From NCBI GenBank assembly GCA_041390105.1, contig JAWKQO010000001.1:1738001-1802000 (forward strand): 64,000 nt of DNA. The letters run 5' to 3'. Both the position numbers and the translations under genes were made by a program. Origin of the DNA: Gemmatimonadota bacterium. Lineage in GTDB: Bacteria > Gemmatimonadota > Gemmatimonadetes > Longimicrobiales > Gaopeijiaceae. Position 1 is the stretch's first letter; each line of letters begins with the position of its first letter. This document shows positions 8,577 to 17,134 of this stretch, piece after piece. The notes beneath the pieces were generated by a model. That model had not been told where the DNA came from and ran no database searches. It saw nothing but the letters and a program-made list of their open reading frames with translations.

Positions 8577-9322
8577 ATCCCATCCTCACGGTGGTGATGC
8601 CCGCCTACAATGAAGAAGAGGCCATCCGCGACGCGGTCGCGGACGTACAGACCCACGTGCTCGACAAGGTGGCGGGTGCCGAGCTCCTCGTGGTCAACGA
8701 CGGCTCGAAGGACGGCACCGGCCCCTTGCTGGACGAGCTTGCCGCCAGCGACCCCCGTGTGCAGGTGCTGCACAAGCCCAATGGCGGCCACGGGTCGGCG
8801 TTGATCGCCGGACTCGGACGTGCGTCCGGGGAGTGGGCCTTCCTGATCGATTCGGACCGGCAGATCCCGCTGGAGGACTTCGCGGCGCTGTGGAATGCGG
8901 TGCAGAACGGTGCAGACGCCGCGTTCGGCGTCCGTCGCCGCCGCAACGACCCCCGCGTGCGTCTGTGGTTGACCGCCGTGATCCGCCAGGCGCTGCGCGC
9001 CCTCTTCGGTGTCTCGATGTACGACGCCAATGTGCCCTTCAAGGTCTTCCGCAAGGAGATCTGGGACGCCGCCCGCCCGCTCATCCCGGACGATACGCTC
9101 GCCCCGTCGCTCTTCCTGGCGGTCTACGTCCGTCGCGCGGGTCTCAGGGTCCGGGAGGTGGATGTCACGCACAAGGAACGCGAAACGGGTGAGGTGTCGA
9201 TCAAGCGCTGGAAGCTGATCAAGTTCTCGGCCCGGGCCTTCCGACAGCTCCTTGCCTTTCGCGGCGCGCTCCGGGCGGCGCCACGCCGGGCTCCCCTTCC
9301 CGAGTCACAGGTCGCCGGATGA
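8573..9322 (+). CDS. GT2-family glycosyltransferase (DPM1/GtrB-like)
   Basis: About 249 residues with a GT-A fold N-terminus: VVMPAYNEEEAI, then VVNDGSKDGT (nucleotide-sugar binding) and LIDSDRQIPLEDF, where DSD is the metal-binding DxD-type motif. Later DANVPFKVFRKEIW is typical of dolichol- or polyprenyl-phosphate sugar synthases. There is no clear C-terminal membrane pair, so it resembles the soluble DPM1-like group. The GTG start overlaps the preceding stop (GTGA), and the end overlaps the next start (ATGA). Likely role: loading a polyprenyl phosphate with a sugar for the upstream membrane transferase. Confidence 0.82.
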   Translation: MNPILTVVMPAYNEEEAIRDAVADVQTHVLDKVAGAELLVVNDGSKDGTGPLLDELAASDPRVQVLHKPNGGHGSALIAGLGRASGEWAFLIDSDRQIPLEDFAALWNAVQNGADAAFGVRRRRNDPRVRLWLTAVIRQALRALFGVSMYDANVPFKVFRKEIWDAARPLIPDDTLAPSLFLAVYVRRAGLRVREVDVTHKERETGEVSIKRWKLIKFSARAFRQLLAFRGALRAAPRRAPLPESQVAG

Positions 9323-10716
9323 GCAGCTCACCCTTCGTAGCCATCATCGGTGGCGGCCCGACCGGTCTCGGGGCCGCCACGCGCATGGAGGAGCTCGGCC
9401 ACCGCGACTGGGCGCTGTTCGACGCCTTCCCGCACGCGGGCGGGCTCTCCTCCTCGTTCGTCGATGAGCGGGGGTTCACCTGGGACATCGGTGGGCACGT
9501 CCTCTTCTCGCACTATCGTTACTTCGACGCCCTCATGGACCGGGCACTCGGGGATGCGTGGGTCGAGCACGTGCGCGAGGCCTGGGTCTGGATGCGGGAC
9601 CGCTGGCTCCCCTACCCCTTCCAGAACAACATCCGGCGCCTGCCCACCGATGAGCTGATCGCGTGCATCGAAGGCCTGATCGACCTGCAAGGGCGCGAGC
9701 GCGAGCGCCCCGCCTCCTTCGACCAGTGGTTGCTCGGCCAGTTCGGTCAGGGGCTGTGCGACGTGTTCATGTTCCCCTACAACTTCAAGGTGTGGGCCTA
9801 TCCGCCGGCCACCATGGACGTGGGGTGGATGGGTGAGCGCGTGGCACCGGTGGACCTGAAGCGCGTGGTGCGGAACGTGGTGCTGGGCAGCGACGACGTG
9901 GGCTGGGGCCCCAACTCCACCTTCCGCTTTCCGCTTCACGGCGGAACCGGCGCCATCTGGCGCGCGGTCGCGGCGCAGCTTCCGCAGGAACGCCTGCAGC
10001 TGGGACGTCGCGTGATCTCCGTCGATCTGCATGAGCGCCGTCTGACCCTGGAGAGCGGCGAGCGGGTGGCCTACGACCACCTCGTGAGCACCATGCCGCT
10101 CGACCTTCTGCTGGGCATCCTGAAGGGTGGTGAAGCTTTGGCGCCTGAGGCACGACGCTTCGTCCACTCCTCCAGCCACATCGTGGGCGTGGGCTTCGAC
10201 GGCCCGGTGCCGGACGAGCTCCGGACCAAGTGCTGGATGTACTTCCCGGAAGACTCCTCCCCCTTCTACCGGGTCACGGTGTTCAGCAACTACTCGCCGC
10301 ACAATGTCCCTCGCCCCGGCCAGCAGTGGTCGCTCATGGCCGAGGTGAGCGAGTCGCCCGCCAAGCCGGTCGACAGCAGCCGCGTCGTGCAGGACGTCAT
10401 CGACGGATTCCGTGCCAGCCGCCTGATCCGTCCCGATGAGCGCATCGTGAGCACCTGGCACCGTCGGATGGAGCACGGCTACCCTACGCCGTGGTTGGGC
10501 CGGGACGAGGTCCTCGCACCGATCGAGGCGGCCCTCAGCGAGCACGGTATCCTGAGCCGTGGACGCTTCGGCGCCTGGAAGTACGAGGTCTCCAACCAGG
10601 ATCACTCGCTCATGCAGGGCGTGGAGGCCGTCGGACGAATCCTGGAAGGTACGACCGAGTACACCTTCCACGGTGACATGCGCGACTGGCTGGATCCGGT
10701 GGAGGCGCGCGTCTAG
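9319..10716 (+). CDS. FAD/NAD(P)-binding amine-oxidase-fold protein (UDP-galactopyranose mutase/PPOX-like)
   Basis: A 465-residue flavoprotein. The N-terminal Rossmann motif IIGGGPTGLGAATRMEELG binds the FAD ADP moiety, followed by AGGLSSSFVDERGFTWDIGG, the second FAD contact of this superfamily. The YPFQNNIRRLP block and overall pattern resemble UDP-galactopyranose-mutase-like and protoporphyrinogen-oxidase-like proteins seen in polysaccharide clusters. Being coupled to two glycosyltransferase-like genes, a sugar-nucleotide or glycolipid substrate is more likely than a porphyrin. The exact reaction is unknown. Confidence 0.7.
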   Translation: MSSSPFVAIIGGGPTGLGAATRMEELGHRDWALFDAFPHAGGLSSSFVDERGFTWDIGGHVLFSHYRYFDALMDRALGDAWVEHVREAWVWMRDRWLPYPFQNNIRRLPTDELIACIEGLIDLQGRERERPASFDQWLLGQFGQGLCDVFMFPYNFKVWAYPPATMDVGWMGERVAPVDLKRVVRNVVLGSDDVGWGPNSTFRFPLHGGTGAIWRAVAAQLPQERLQLGRRVISVDLHERRLTLESGERVAYDHLVSTMPLDLLLGILKGGEALAPEARRFVHSSSHIVGVGFDGPVPDELRTKCWMYFPEDSSPFYRVTVFSNYSPHNVPRPGQQWSLMAEVSESPAKPVDSSRVVQDVIDGFRASRLIRPDERIVSTWHRRMEHGYPTPWLGRDEVLAPIEAALSEHGILSRGRFGAWKYEVSNQDHSLMQGVEAVGRILEGTTEYTFHGDMRDWLDPVEARV

Positions 10717-10735
10717 CGCAGGTCGCTGAACCGGC

Positions 10736-11020
10736 TTAGGGAATCGCTCCCGAGCTCCGCAGCCTACGCGTCAACGCCTCACGCTGCTCGGCACTGAGCG
10801 GGACGGGCTCCAGACTCCGCCGCAGGGTAGCGATGACAGCCGCCACGCGGCCGCCGAAGCGCTCGCAATGATCGCACCCTCGCAGGTGCGCCTCCACACG
10901 CGCCCGCTCCCCCGGCTCCAGTGCCCCGTCCAGATACTCGGAGAGCCCGTCGAGGACGTCCCGGCAAGAGAGCCCCGCGACCTCGCGGTCGAGCCCCGCT
11001 CCACTGGTTGGCTCAGTCAT
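10736..11020 (-). CDS. Anti-sigma factor with zinc-binding ZAS domain
   Basis: About 94 residues. The ZAS signature is clear: Cys near 19, then HLRGCDHCERF giving HxxxCxxC. This binds zinc and clamps an ECF sigma factor. It follows and overlaps the ECF sigma gene by 8 nt, the usual arrangement. No membrane helix is present, so it is a soluble anti-sigma, unlike the larger membrane-bound type. It could respond to redox through the zinc cysteines, an inference from characterised ZAS proteins. ATG at 11020 was chosen; GTG at 11023 is immediately adjacent. Confidence 0.82.
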   Translation of the reverse strand: MTEPTSGAGLDREVAGLSCRDVLDGLSEYLDGALEPGERARVEAHLRGCDHCERFGGRVAAVIATLRRSLEPVPLSAEQREALTRRLRSSGAIP

Positions 11021-11564
11021 CACCCGCCTCCCGCACGGCGGCGGTGAGCCGCAGCCGCGCCCTGTGCAACCGGCTCTTCATGGCGGCCAAGGACAATCCG
11101 AGCACGTCGGCCGTCTCCTCTCCGGAGAATCCCTCCAACTCGCGTAGCGCCAGGATCTCCCGATCCTCGGAGCTCAACCGCTCGAACGCCCGCCGCAACA
11201 CGTCGACGTCGTCTTCCTGCCCACCGTCGGGCTGCCCCCAGCCGGCTTGGAGCCCGAGGACCTCCGTCGACTCGAGGTCTACGAAGTGGGCGGGCTCGCC
11301 CACGCGTCGACGATAGAGTCGGTGCGCGGCATTGCGAGCGATGGTCAGCACCCAGGCGCGCCCCGACCCGCCCCTGAAGCCCGCCGCACCCCGCCAGGCC
11401 GCCATGAACACCTCCTGAAGGGCATCCTCCGCATCCGCTTCGCTCTCCGTGTGCACGCGCAGAAAGCGGAACACCGCGTCCGCGTGGCTGGATACGAAGC
11501 TCTCGAAGGCGGCCCGGTCGCCGTCTGCGCTACGGTCGAGGAGCTCGTGATCGTCCCGGCTCAC
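11013..11564 (-). CDS. ECF RNA polymerase sigma factor
   Basis: A 183-residue group 4 sigma factor. Region 2 contains FRFLRVHTESEADAEDALQE and VFMAAWRG (core binding and -10 recognition). Region 4 has the helix-turn-helix ELEGFSGEETADVLGLSLA followed by MKSRLHRARLRL. GTG start at 11564 with AGGA about 6 nt upstream. Paired with the overlapping zinc anti-sigma gene, it likely controls a stress regulon and its own transcription. No matching promoter pair was identified by eye. Confidence 0.9.
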   Translation of the reverse strand: MSRDDHELLDRSADGDRAAFESFVSSHADAVFRFLRVHTESEADAEDALQEVFMAAWRGAAGFRGGSGRAWVLTIARNAAHRLYRRRVGEPAHFVDLESTEVLGLQAGWGQPDGGQEDDVDVLRRAFERLSSEDREILALRELEGFSGEETADVLGLSLAAMKSRLHRARLRLTAAVREAGDD

Positions 11565-11630
11565 GACTGTCCTGGCTCGTGGGATCGGTCCAGCTCCTAT
11601 TCGATAGAGCCAGGACCCGCCCGGGAGGAT

Positions 11631-12158
11631 TCAGACCAGTCGGGCGCGAAGCAAGGGGGCGGCCGGCCGAAGGATGCGCAGCGCCAGTCGGTCGAAGACC
11701 GTTGGGACGCCCTCACCGGTGCGCGCGCTGGTGGGAACGACCCACTCCGGATCCCCCGCCAACGGAACGAGGGCGCCGGAGTCGTACGCACCGCCGCTCA
11801 CGAGATCCTGCTTGTTGGCCGCCACAACGAAAGGGAGCGCTCCGGACGCCGCTTCGATGCGTGTCCGCAGCCAAAGCGCCGAGTCCGTGCTCGGTGGTCT
11901 GCTCGCGTCGACCACCAATACGTAGCCTGCACATCCTCGCAGGAACTCCGGCGGATACGTCTCACCCGCCGCGCGGCGGGAGAGGTCAATGAGAACGAGG
12001 GAGACCTCGCTGCCCTGAGCACGCGCAACCTTGCGATGCACGCGCACGTCGGGGTGGGGAGACGCCATGGGCACGGCGTCGGGGCCCACCCAGGCCTGGA
12101 TCAAAGAGGTCTTGCCCGCGCCCGGCTCGCCGACCAGGCAGACCTTGCGAATCACCAT
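11631..12158 (-). CDS. Small Ras-like GTPase
   Basis: A 175-residue single-domain P-loop GTPase. G1 is GEPGAGKTS near residues 10-18, G4 is ANKQD (guanine specificity), and G5 is TSA. The switch II motif is unusual: in place of DxxG it reads DLSRRAAGE, so the catalytic region is divergent. Bacterial Ras-like GTPases (for example MglA) set cell polarity or gate membrane machinery with a partner regulator. The gene lies directly downstream of a coiled-coil protein gene on the same strand, likely a functional pair. No classical GAP of the MglB (roadblock) type is nearby. Confidence 0.78.
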   Translation of the reverse strand: MVIRKVCLVGEPGAGKTSLIQAWVGPDAVPMASPHPDVRVHRKVARAQGSEVSLVLIDLSRRAAGETYPPEFLRGCAGYVLVVDASRPPSTDSALWLRTRIEAASGALPFVVAANKQDLVSGGAYDSGALVPLAGDPEWVVPTSARTGEGVPTVFDRLALRILRPAAPLLRARLV

Positions 12159-12230
12159 ACGGCTGTCAGCCTCGAGGGATGAGTCGGCCGGGCCGGAGAC
12201 GACAACCGGCCCGTCCGCTCATCGCTCGAA

Positions 12231-13022
12231 TCAGGCGTGGGGATCCTTGCCAACCAAGCCGCGGGCCAACTCGGCCAGGCCCCGGACCAAGGTCTCACGA
12301 TCCGTCATGCGGCCTTCCACCGTGCCGATGCGTCGGTCGGCATCGGCAGCCACCTCCGCCAAGCGCTGGGCGGTCTGGTGACGCAACTCCACGATCTCCT
12401 GGGTCAGCTGGCGGCCGCCCTTGGCCACGCGCTCTTCGACCTGGGCAATGGTGCCCTCCAGGGTCTTGCGGTAGCCGATGAACTCGACCCGCATGTCGCG
12501 CACGCGGCCCTCGACCGCTTCACGCGCCGCTTCCACCGCGCGTTCCTCCGCCTCACCCAACTCGGCGAGTTCCCGCTCGACCGCGCCGATGCGGGGCTCG
12601 AGGGTCTGGCGCAGCGTGGCGAGCTCGCGCACGAGCTCGGTCTGCAACGTGGAGATGCGCTGGACGAGCCGGTCTTCGATCTCGGCGAAGCGCTTCTCGT
12701 AGGCGCGCATTTCGTTGCCGAAGATCAACTCCCGGACCTGAGCCAGCCGCTCCTCACCGGCGAGCCCCGGAACCGGGGGGGTCGGCCGCGACGGAGCAGG
12801 TGTGGGCGCCGGGGTCGGTCGCACCGTATGAAGGGGCGTCACCATGCCCGCGATGGTTGGGCTGGCGGGCGCCGCCCCGTTGGTCGCGGAGCCCAGAGGG
12901 GCAGGACGCGGAGCGGAAACGGATGCCTCGCGTACGGCAACCTCTTCCGGGGCCTCCGGAATGGTGTCGGAACCGGGAAAGTGCCCGGAATCGGTGCTCC
13001 AACGGCCCATGGCGCTCTCCAT
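12231..13022 (-). CDS. Coiled-coil protein next to the GTPase
   Basis: A 263-residue protein with no recognised enzyme domain. Residues 1-85 are Pro/Ala/Thr-rich and probably disordered. From about residue 95 a conserved-looking block, LRELIFGNEM-type (here VRELIFGNEMRAYEKRFAEI), leads into a long heptad-rich coiled coil to about 245. It has no signal peptide or membrane segment. A strong ribosome site (GGAGAGAGG) sits just upstream of the ATG. Gene order coiled-coil then GTPase on one strand suggests it is a partner, scaffold or effector of that GTPase. This is inference. Confidence 0.65.
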   Translation of the reverse strand: MESAMGRWSTDSGHFPGSDTIPEAPEEVAVREASVSAPRPAPLGSATNGAAPASPTIAGMVTPLHTVRPTPAPTPAPSRPTPPVPGLAGEERLAQVRELIFGNEMRAYEKRFAEIEDRLVQRISTLQTELVRELATLRQTLEPRIGAVERELAELGEAEERAVEAAREAVEGRVRDMRVEFIGYRKTLEGTIAQVEERVAKGGRQLTQEIVELRHQTAQRLAEVAADADRRIGTVEGRMTDRETLVRGLAELARGLVGKDPHA

Positions 13023-13170
13023 ACCTCTCTCCTCCGGCGTTCGCGCCCGGGGGGTTCGGACCGGGCAGACGCGTGGTGCGGATGCAACGAGCGTGCCCGC
13101 TGTGAGGCATGGCTGCGGCAGTCGAGCAGGCGGACCGAGGGCCGCGAGCGGGACCGCGCTCGAAGCGTAT

Positions 13171-13196
13171 GGAGGCCGGCCCGGCGGGCGGCCTCC
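13171..13196 (-). terminator. GC-rich hairpin after the glutaryl-CoA dehydrogenase gene
   Basis: GGAGGCCG (13171-13178) pairs perfectly with CGGCCTCC (13189-13196) with a 10-nt loop, about 30 nt past the dehydrogenase stop. It lacks a T-tract, so its role as a terminator is tentative. Confidence 0.4.
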
Positions 13197-13226
13197 CCGG
13201 GGTGGGGAGGACGCCGACCCGGCCGG

Positions 13227-14411
13227 TCAGAAGGCGGCGACGCCGGTTACCGTCTGGCCCAGGATGAGCGAGTGGACGTCGTGCGTCCCCTCGTAGGTGT
13301 ACACCGACTCGAGGTTCGACATGTGGCGCATCGCCGAATACTCGATCAGGATCCCGTTGGCCCCCAACAGGCGGCGCGCCTCGCGCGCGCATTCGCAGGC
13401 CATGTCTACGTTGGCACGCTTGGCCATCGAGACCTGCTGCGGCATCATGGTGCCCGCATCCTTCATGCGACCCAGATGGTACGCGAGTAGCTGCCCCTGC
13501 GTGATTCGGGTCACCATATCGGCGAGGCGCACCTGCTGGATCTGCTTGCCTCCAATGGGACCGTCGAACATCACGCGGGTCTTGGCGTAGGACAGGGCCT
13601 CGTGGTAGCAGGCCATGGCCGCGCCCACCACCCCCCAGGCGATGCCGTAACGGGCCTGGGTGAGACACATGAGGGGGTTCTTCAGTCCGTCGGTCTTCGG
13701 CATCAGCGCCGAGTCGGGTACGTGCACGTCCTGCAGCGCCAACTCACTCGTGTCCGACGCCAGCAGAGAGAGCTTCCCCTTCTGGTCGCGCGCGCTGAAC
13801 CCGGGCGTGTTTGTCGGAACCACGAACCCCCGGATCCCCTTGGTGTCGCCTTGCTCCCGGGTCTGCGCCCAGATGACGGCCACGTCCGCCATGGATCCGT
13901 TCGTGATCCACATTTTCGTACCGTTCAGAACCCATCCGTCCGACGTCTTGCGGGCGTTCGTCAGCATGCCCGCCGGGTTGGAGCCGTAGTCCGGCTCGGT
14001 GAGACCGAAACAGCCGATGGCCTCGCCGCTGGCCAGCTTCGGCAACCAGCTGGTCCGATGCTCCTCGCTCCCGAAGGCATAGATGGGATACATCACCAAC
14101 GCCCCCTGTACGGAGGCGAAGGAGCGGAGTCCGGAGTCGCCGCGCTCCATCTCCTGCATGATGAGCCCGTAGGCGACGTTGTTGAGACCAGCGCAGCCGT
14201 ATTGCTCAGGGAGGTTCGCTCCCAACACACCGAGCTCGCCCATTTCGGGGATCAACTCCCGCGGGAAGCGGCGCTCGATGTAGGCGTCGCCGATGAGCGG
14301 CAGCACGCGGTCTTCGACCCAGTCCCGGACGGTGTCGCGGACCATCCGCTCCTCCTCGGAGAAGTGGGCGTCCAGCGCGTAGAAGTCGACTCCCTGGAAT
14401 CTCTCGGCCAT
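13227..14411 (-). CDS. gcdH: Glutaryl-CoA dehydrogenase
   Basis: A 394-residue acyl-CoA dehydrogenase matching the glutaryl-CoA subtype. FAD and substrate motifs include CFGLTEPDYGSNPAGM and WITNGSMADVAVIW. RSFASVQGALVMYPIYAFG and the C-terminal YTYEGTHDVHSLILGQ, whose Glu is the catalytic base, are characteristic of GcdH. It oxidises and decarboxylates glutaryl-CoA to crotonyl-CoA in lysine, tryptophan or aromatic breakdown, passing electrons to ETF. Neighbouring genes do not complete the pathway. Length is normal. Confidence 0.9.
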   Translation of the reverse strand: MAERFQGVDFYALDAHFSEEERMVRDTVRDWVEDRVLPLIGDAYIERRFPRELIPEMGELGVLGANLPEQYGCAGLNNVAYGLIMQEMERGDSGLRSFASVQGALVMYPIYAFGSEEHRTSWLPKLASGEAIGCFGLTEPDYGSNPAGMLTNARKTSDGWVLNGTKMWITNGSMADVAVIWAQTREQGDTKGIRGFVVPTNTPGFSARDQKGKLSLLASDTSELALQDVHVPDSALMPKTDGLKNPLMCLTQARYGIAWGVVGAAMACYHEALSYAKTRVMFDGPIGGKQIQQVRLADMVTRITQGQLLAYHLGRMKDAGTMMPQQVSMAKRANVDMACECAREARRLLGANGILIEYSAMRHMSNLESVYTYEGTHDVHSLILGQTVTGVAAF

Positions 14412-14532
14412 GCTCGTCTCGGGGACAGGGTCCTGCGGGGAGGGGCGCGGTGCCCCCCGGGGACGGTGCTAATGTAATGCGCACGGGGACCAGCAGTAGG
14501 CGCCTCGGGGACGCCACCCATGCGGAGCTTCC

Positions 14533-14892
14533 CTATTCGTCCGGGGGCCGGGCTTCGGCTGCCCGGTCGTTGCGGTAACGCATGACGCCGAGGGCGATCT
14601 CCCGCACGAAACGGGCGGCCAGCCAGTAGACGGCGACCAAGGCGGCGAGCCAGAGCTGGGGAATGAGCCCCGAAGGCCGGACGACGAACCAGATGTAGAG
14701 TCCGGCAATCACCACCGCTACGCCGCCCCCGACCCACCCGATGGAAGCCGCGCGTGCACGCGCGCGCTCCCGACAGCCTTCGCACCAGAGGAGTCGGTCG
14801 AACTCCGACTTGGGCTTGCGCTCCAAGCAGCGGACGCAGGTCAGCGACTCGCCGGGGAAGCGATCCAGGAAGGAGAAGGCGGCGCCCTTCAC
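14533..14892 (-). CDS. Small zinc-ribbon membrane protein
   Basis: About 119 residues. The N-terminus carries two Cys pairs, CVRCLERK and CEGC, spaced like a zinc ribbon, followed by two hydrophobic segments (around residues 50-70 and 76-95) and a short charged tail. No characterised family is recognised. The GTG start at 14892 overlaps the TGA of the isocitrate dehydrogenase gene, so it is translated from the same message. Confidence 0.6.
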   Translation of the reverse strand: MKGAAFSFLDRFPGESLTCVRCLERKPKSEFDRLLWCEGCRERARARAASIGWVGGGVAVVIAGLYIWFVVRPSGLIPQLWLAALVAVYWLAARFVREIALGVMRYRNDRAAEARPPDE

Positions 14893-15905
14893 TTCATCGC
14901 GCGGATGACCGCCTCGGTGAACTCGCGAGTGGTCGCGGTTCCGCCCAGGTCCCGCGTGGGCGCCAGGCGATGGATCAGAACCTCGTCGAGCCCCGTGCGA
15001 ATGCGCGTGGCAGCCTCGCGCTGCCCCAGATGGTCCAGCAGCATGCACGCCGCCAGAGTGAGGGCGGTGGGATTGGCGACCCCCTGGCCCGCGATGTCGG
15101 GAGCCGAGCCGTGGACCGCCTCGAAGACCGCCACGTCCTTTCCGATGTTGCCCGCGGGCGCCATGCCGAGGCCTCCGATCAGCCCGGCCATGAGGTCGCT
15201 GACGATGTCCCCGAACATGTTCTCCATCACCATCACGTCGAACTGGTACGGGTTCATGACCAGGTGCATCGCGGTCGCATCGATGATGCGATCTTCGAAC
15301 TCGATCTCTCCCTCGTATCGTTTTGCGATCTCGCGACCCACGTCCAGGAAGAGCCCCTGCGTGTACTTCAGGATGTTCGCCTTGTGCGCGAGCGTGACCT
15401 TCTTCCGCCCCGTGCGCTTGGCAAACTCGAACGTGTACTCGAGCACGCGCTCCGCACCGAAGCGGGTGATGATCATGACGGACTCTGCGGCCGCCCGTGG
15501 ATCGCCGTGCATGCCGATATAGTGTTCGACGCCGACGTAGAGTCCCTCCGTGTTCTCGCGGATCAGGACCAGGTCGATGTCCTCGTAGCGACCCCCACGC
15601 GTATGGGAACGTGCGGGCCGCACGTTGGCGAAGAGATCGAATTCCTTGCGGATGGCCACGTTGATGGAGCGGAATCCGGTCCCTACCGGCGTGGTCAGCG
15701 GTCCCTTGAGCGCAACCTTGTGCCGCTGGATGGACTCCAGGGTGGCGGCGGGCAGGGGATCCTTGACCTGCTCCAGGGCCGTGACCCCGGCTGGCTGCTC
15801 CTCGTAGTCCAGGTCGGCACCGGACGCGCGCAGGATCTCGAGGGTGGCGTGCGTGACTTCGGGACCGATCCCGTCTCCGGGAATCACCGTGATGGTGCGG
15901 GCCAT
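14889..15905 (-). CDS. NAD-type isocitrate dehydrogenase
   Basis: About 338 residues of the beta-decarboxylating dehydrogenase family. VIPGDGIGPEV opens the protein. The substrate loop GTGFRSINVAIRKEFDL with ANVRPARS is of the isocitrate type, as is HGSAPDIAGQGVANPTA near the cofactor site. The compact length and these motifs fit the homomeric NAD-dependent IDH related to eukaryotic IDH3 rather than isopropylmalate dehydrogenase. It makes 2-oxoglutarate in the TCA cycle. ATG at 15905 was chosen from family alignment; GTG at 15914 is possible, as the AAGGA at the ATG is too close to act as its ribosome site. Confidence 0.85.
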   Translation of the reverse strand: MARTITVIPGDGIGPEVTHATLEILRASGADLDYEEQPAGVTALEQVKDPLPAATLESIQRHKVALKGPLTTPVGTGFRSINVAIRKEFDLFANVRPARSHTRGGRYEDIDLVLIRENTEGLYVGVEHYIGMHGDPRAAAESVMIITRFGAERVLEYTFEFAKRTGRKKVTLAHKANILKYTQGLFLDVGREIAKRYEGEIEFEDRIIDATAMHLVMNPYQFDVMVMENMFGDIVSDLMAGLIGGLGMAPAGNIGKDVAVFEAVHGSAPDIAGQGVANPTALTLAACMLLDHLGQREAATRIRTGLDEVLIHRLAPTRDLGGTATTREFTEAVIRAMK

Positions 15906-16013
15906 GTCCTTCACTTGTGGGCGGAGATGAGGAGGTGCGGGGCCTATGATCGCCCGAGCCCCCCGTCGAATCAAGCGTGCGCAGCCGCCCGCTGCCAGCG
16001 GGGCGCGCCCGCC

Positions 16014-16502
16014 CTAGCGCACGTAGCGCTTGGAGTACTCGAAGGTCGTGTGGTCTTCGCCGAAGCGCACCAGGTCCTCCACCAGACCGGGGCTGCGCGT
16101 GCCGTCCTTACGCGCCTTCACAGCCGCCAGGATGGCCCGGTTCCAGGTGACGTCGTTGAACGTATCCCGGGTGAGCAGCGCACGAGCGATCTCTTGCCCA
16201 TTGCTGGCCTTGGTCACCACCCGCACGGCGGCCAGACCGTCATAGCGTTCGAAGAGACCCTGGGTTTCCTTGCTGAACAGAAAGATGTAGGGCCCCACCT
16301 TGGCCCACAGGGCTCCACCTCGCCGCAGCTGCTGGCCCGGCTGCACCACGGTCACCTCGGCCACGTTGCCGCTGACCTCGGCCTCCAGGCGCCCGGAGTA
16401 CTGGTAGGCCGCCACGACATCCTCGGCAGCCGGCACTTCCAGCGGCGCTTGCTCACACCCCCAGAATGCCGCAGCCACCCCCACCAACAACACCCGGCGC
16501 AT
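16014..16502 (-). CDS. Hypothetical lipoprotein
   Basis: About 162 residues with a lipoprotein signal peptide (VAAAFWGCEQ). The mature part has a beta-rich segment, LEAEVSGNVAEVTVVQPGQQ, and a C-terminal helical region. No known family is recognised. Its ATG at 16502 shares its first base with the preceding stop codon (TGATG), so it is coupled to the upstream lipoprotein gene, and the pair may act together in the envelope. Confidence 0.6.
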   Translation of the reverse strand: MRRVLLVGVAAAFWGCEQAPLEVPAAEDVVAAYQYSGRLEAEVSGNVAEVTVVQPGQQLRRGGALWAKVGPYIFLFSKETQGLFERYDGLAAVRVVTKASNGQEIARALLTRDTFNDVTWNRAILAAVKARKDGTRSPGLVEDLVRFGEDHTTFEYSKRYVR

Positions 16503-17134
16503 CACAGCACTTCCCTCCCGCGATCCAGGCGCGGCGTTACCGCGCGCGCGAGCGCTTCAGCGGCTCCCGCCAAGGCGCCTGCCGATCCCGCGCTGCTGAC
16601 CCCGTCGACCACACCGTACCAAAAGACCCGCCCCGTGCGGGCGTTGATCAAGGCAGCGGCAATCTCGACGGTCTGGCCGGCCTCGGCATCCGACGGGGCG
16701 CTGCGCGCCTCCACGGGAACCAGCGCCAGGTCTGCCCCGGTCAGGGCCGCCATGCGCCGCAGGATGCCGAAGAGCGGATCACCGATCCGATCCACCTCGG
16801 CACGCAGGAACATGTCCACCGGCAGGCCGTCGGCAGAAACGGTGAGCCCTGGGGTGCGGGCCACTGCCCGTCGCAGCTCCGTGGGCAGGATCCACTCCGC
16901 TCCGCCGCGTGCTTCGAAGGCGAACGCCACCTCGGCCGCGGGATCCAACTCCGAGCCCAGGCCGCGGACCCGCTGCACGGGGAAGACCATCACCTTCTGC
17001 CCCTCGAGATCCGGCAGAGCTCCACGGGCCTGTCCGGCCTGGGGCGGCGCCTGAGGCGCACTGGCGCACCCGGCCGCCATGACCAGCAGGGCCCCGAGCG
17101 GGCCGCTCCTTCCGAAGCGCAGGGAATGGTGCAC
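16502..17134 (-). CDS. Hypothetical lipoprotein
   Basis: About 210 residues with signal peptide and lipobox (LLVMAAGCAS). The body (KVMVFPVQRVRGLG, RRMAALTGADLALVPVEA, NARTGRVFWYGVVDG) resembles envelope lipoproteins that share the TolB N-terminal-like or curli-type 'LVPVEAR..GRVFW' pattern. No function can be assigned. GTG at 17134 gives a normal signal peptide; the frame stays open further upstream but is antisense to the divergent propeller gene's leader and lacks protein character. First of a coupled pair. Confidence 0.6.
   Translation of the reverse strand: MHHSLRFGRSGPLGALLVMAAGCASAPQAPPQAGQARGALPDLEGQKVMVFPVQRVRGLGSELDPAAEVAFAFEARGGAEWILPTELRRAVARTPGLTVSADGLPVDMFLRAEVDRIGDPLFGILRRMAALTGADLALVPVEARSAPSDAEAGQTVEIAAALINARTGRVFWYGVVDGVSSAGSAGALAGAAEALARAVTPRLDRGREVL

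Noticed and set aside
11631..12158. GTPase as MglA with a partner MglB
   Set aside because: No roadblock/LC7-type protein is adjacent, and the neighbour is a coiled coil, so the MglA label is not justified.
14754..17054. Long plus-strand open frame opposite isocitrate dehydrogenase and lipoproteins
   Set aside because: The minus-strand proteins have clear families and signal peptides; the plus frame has none.
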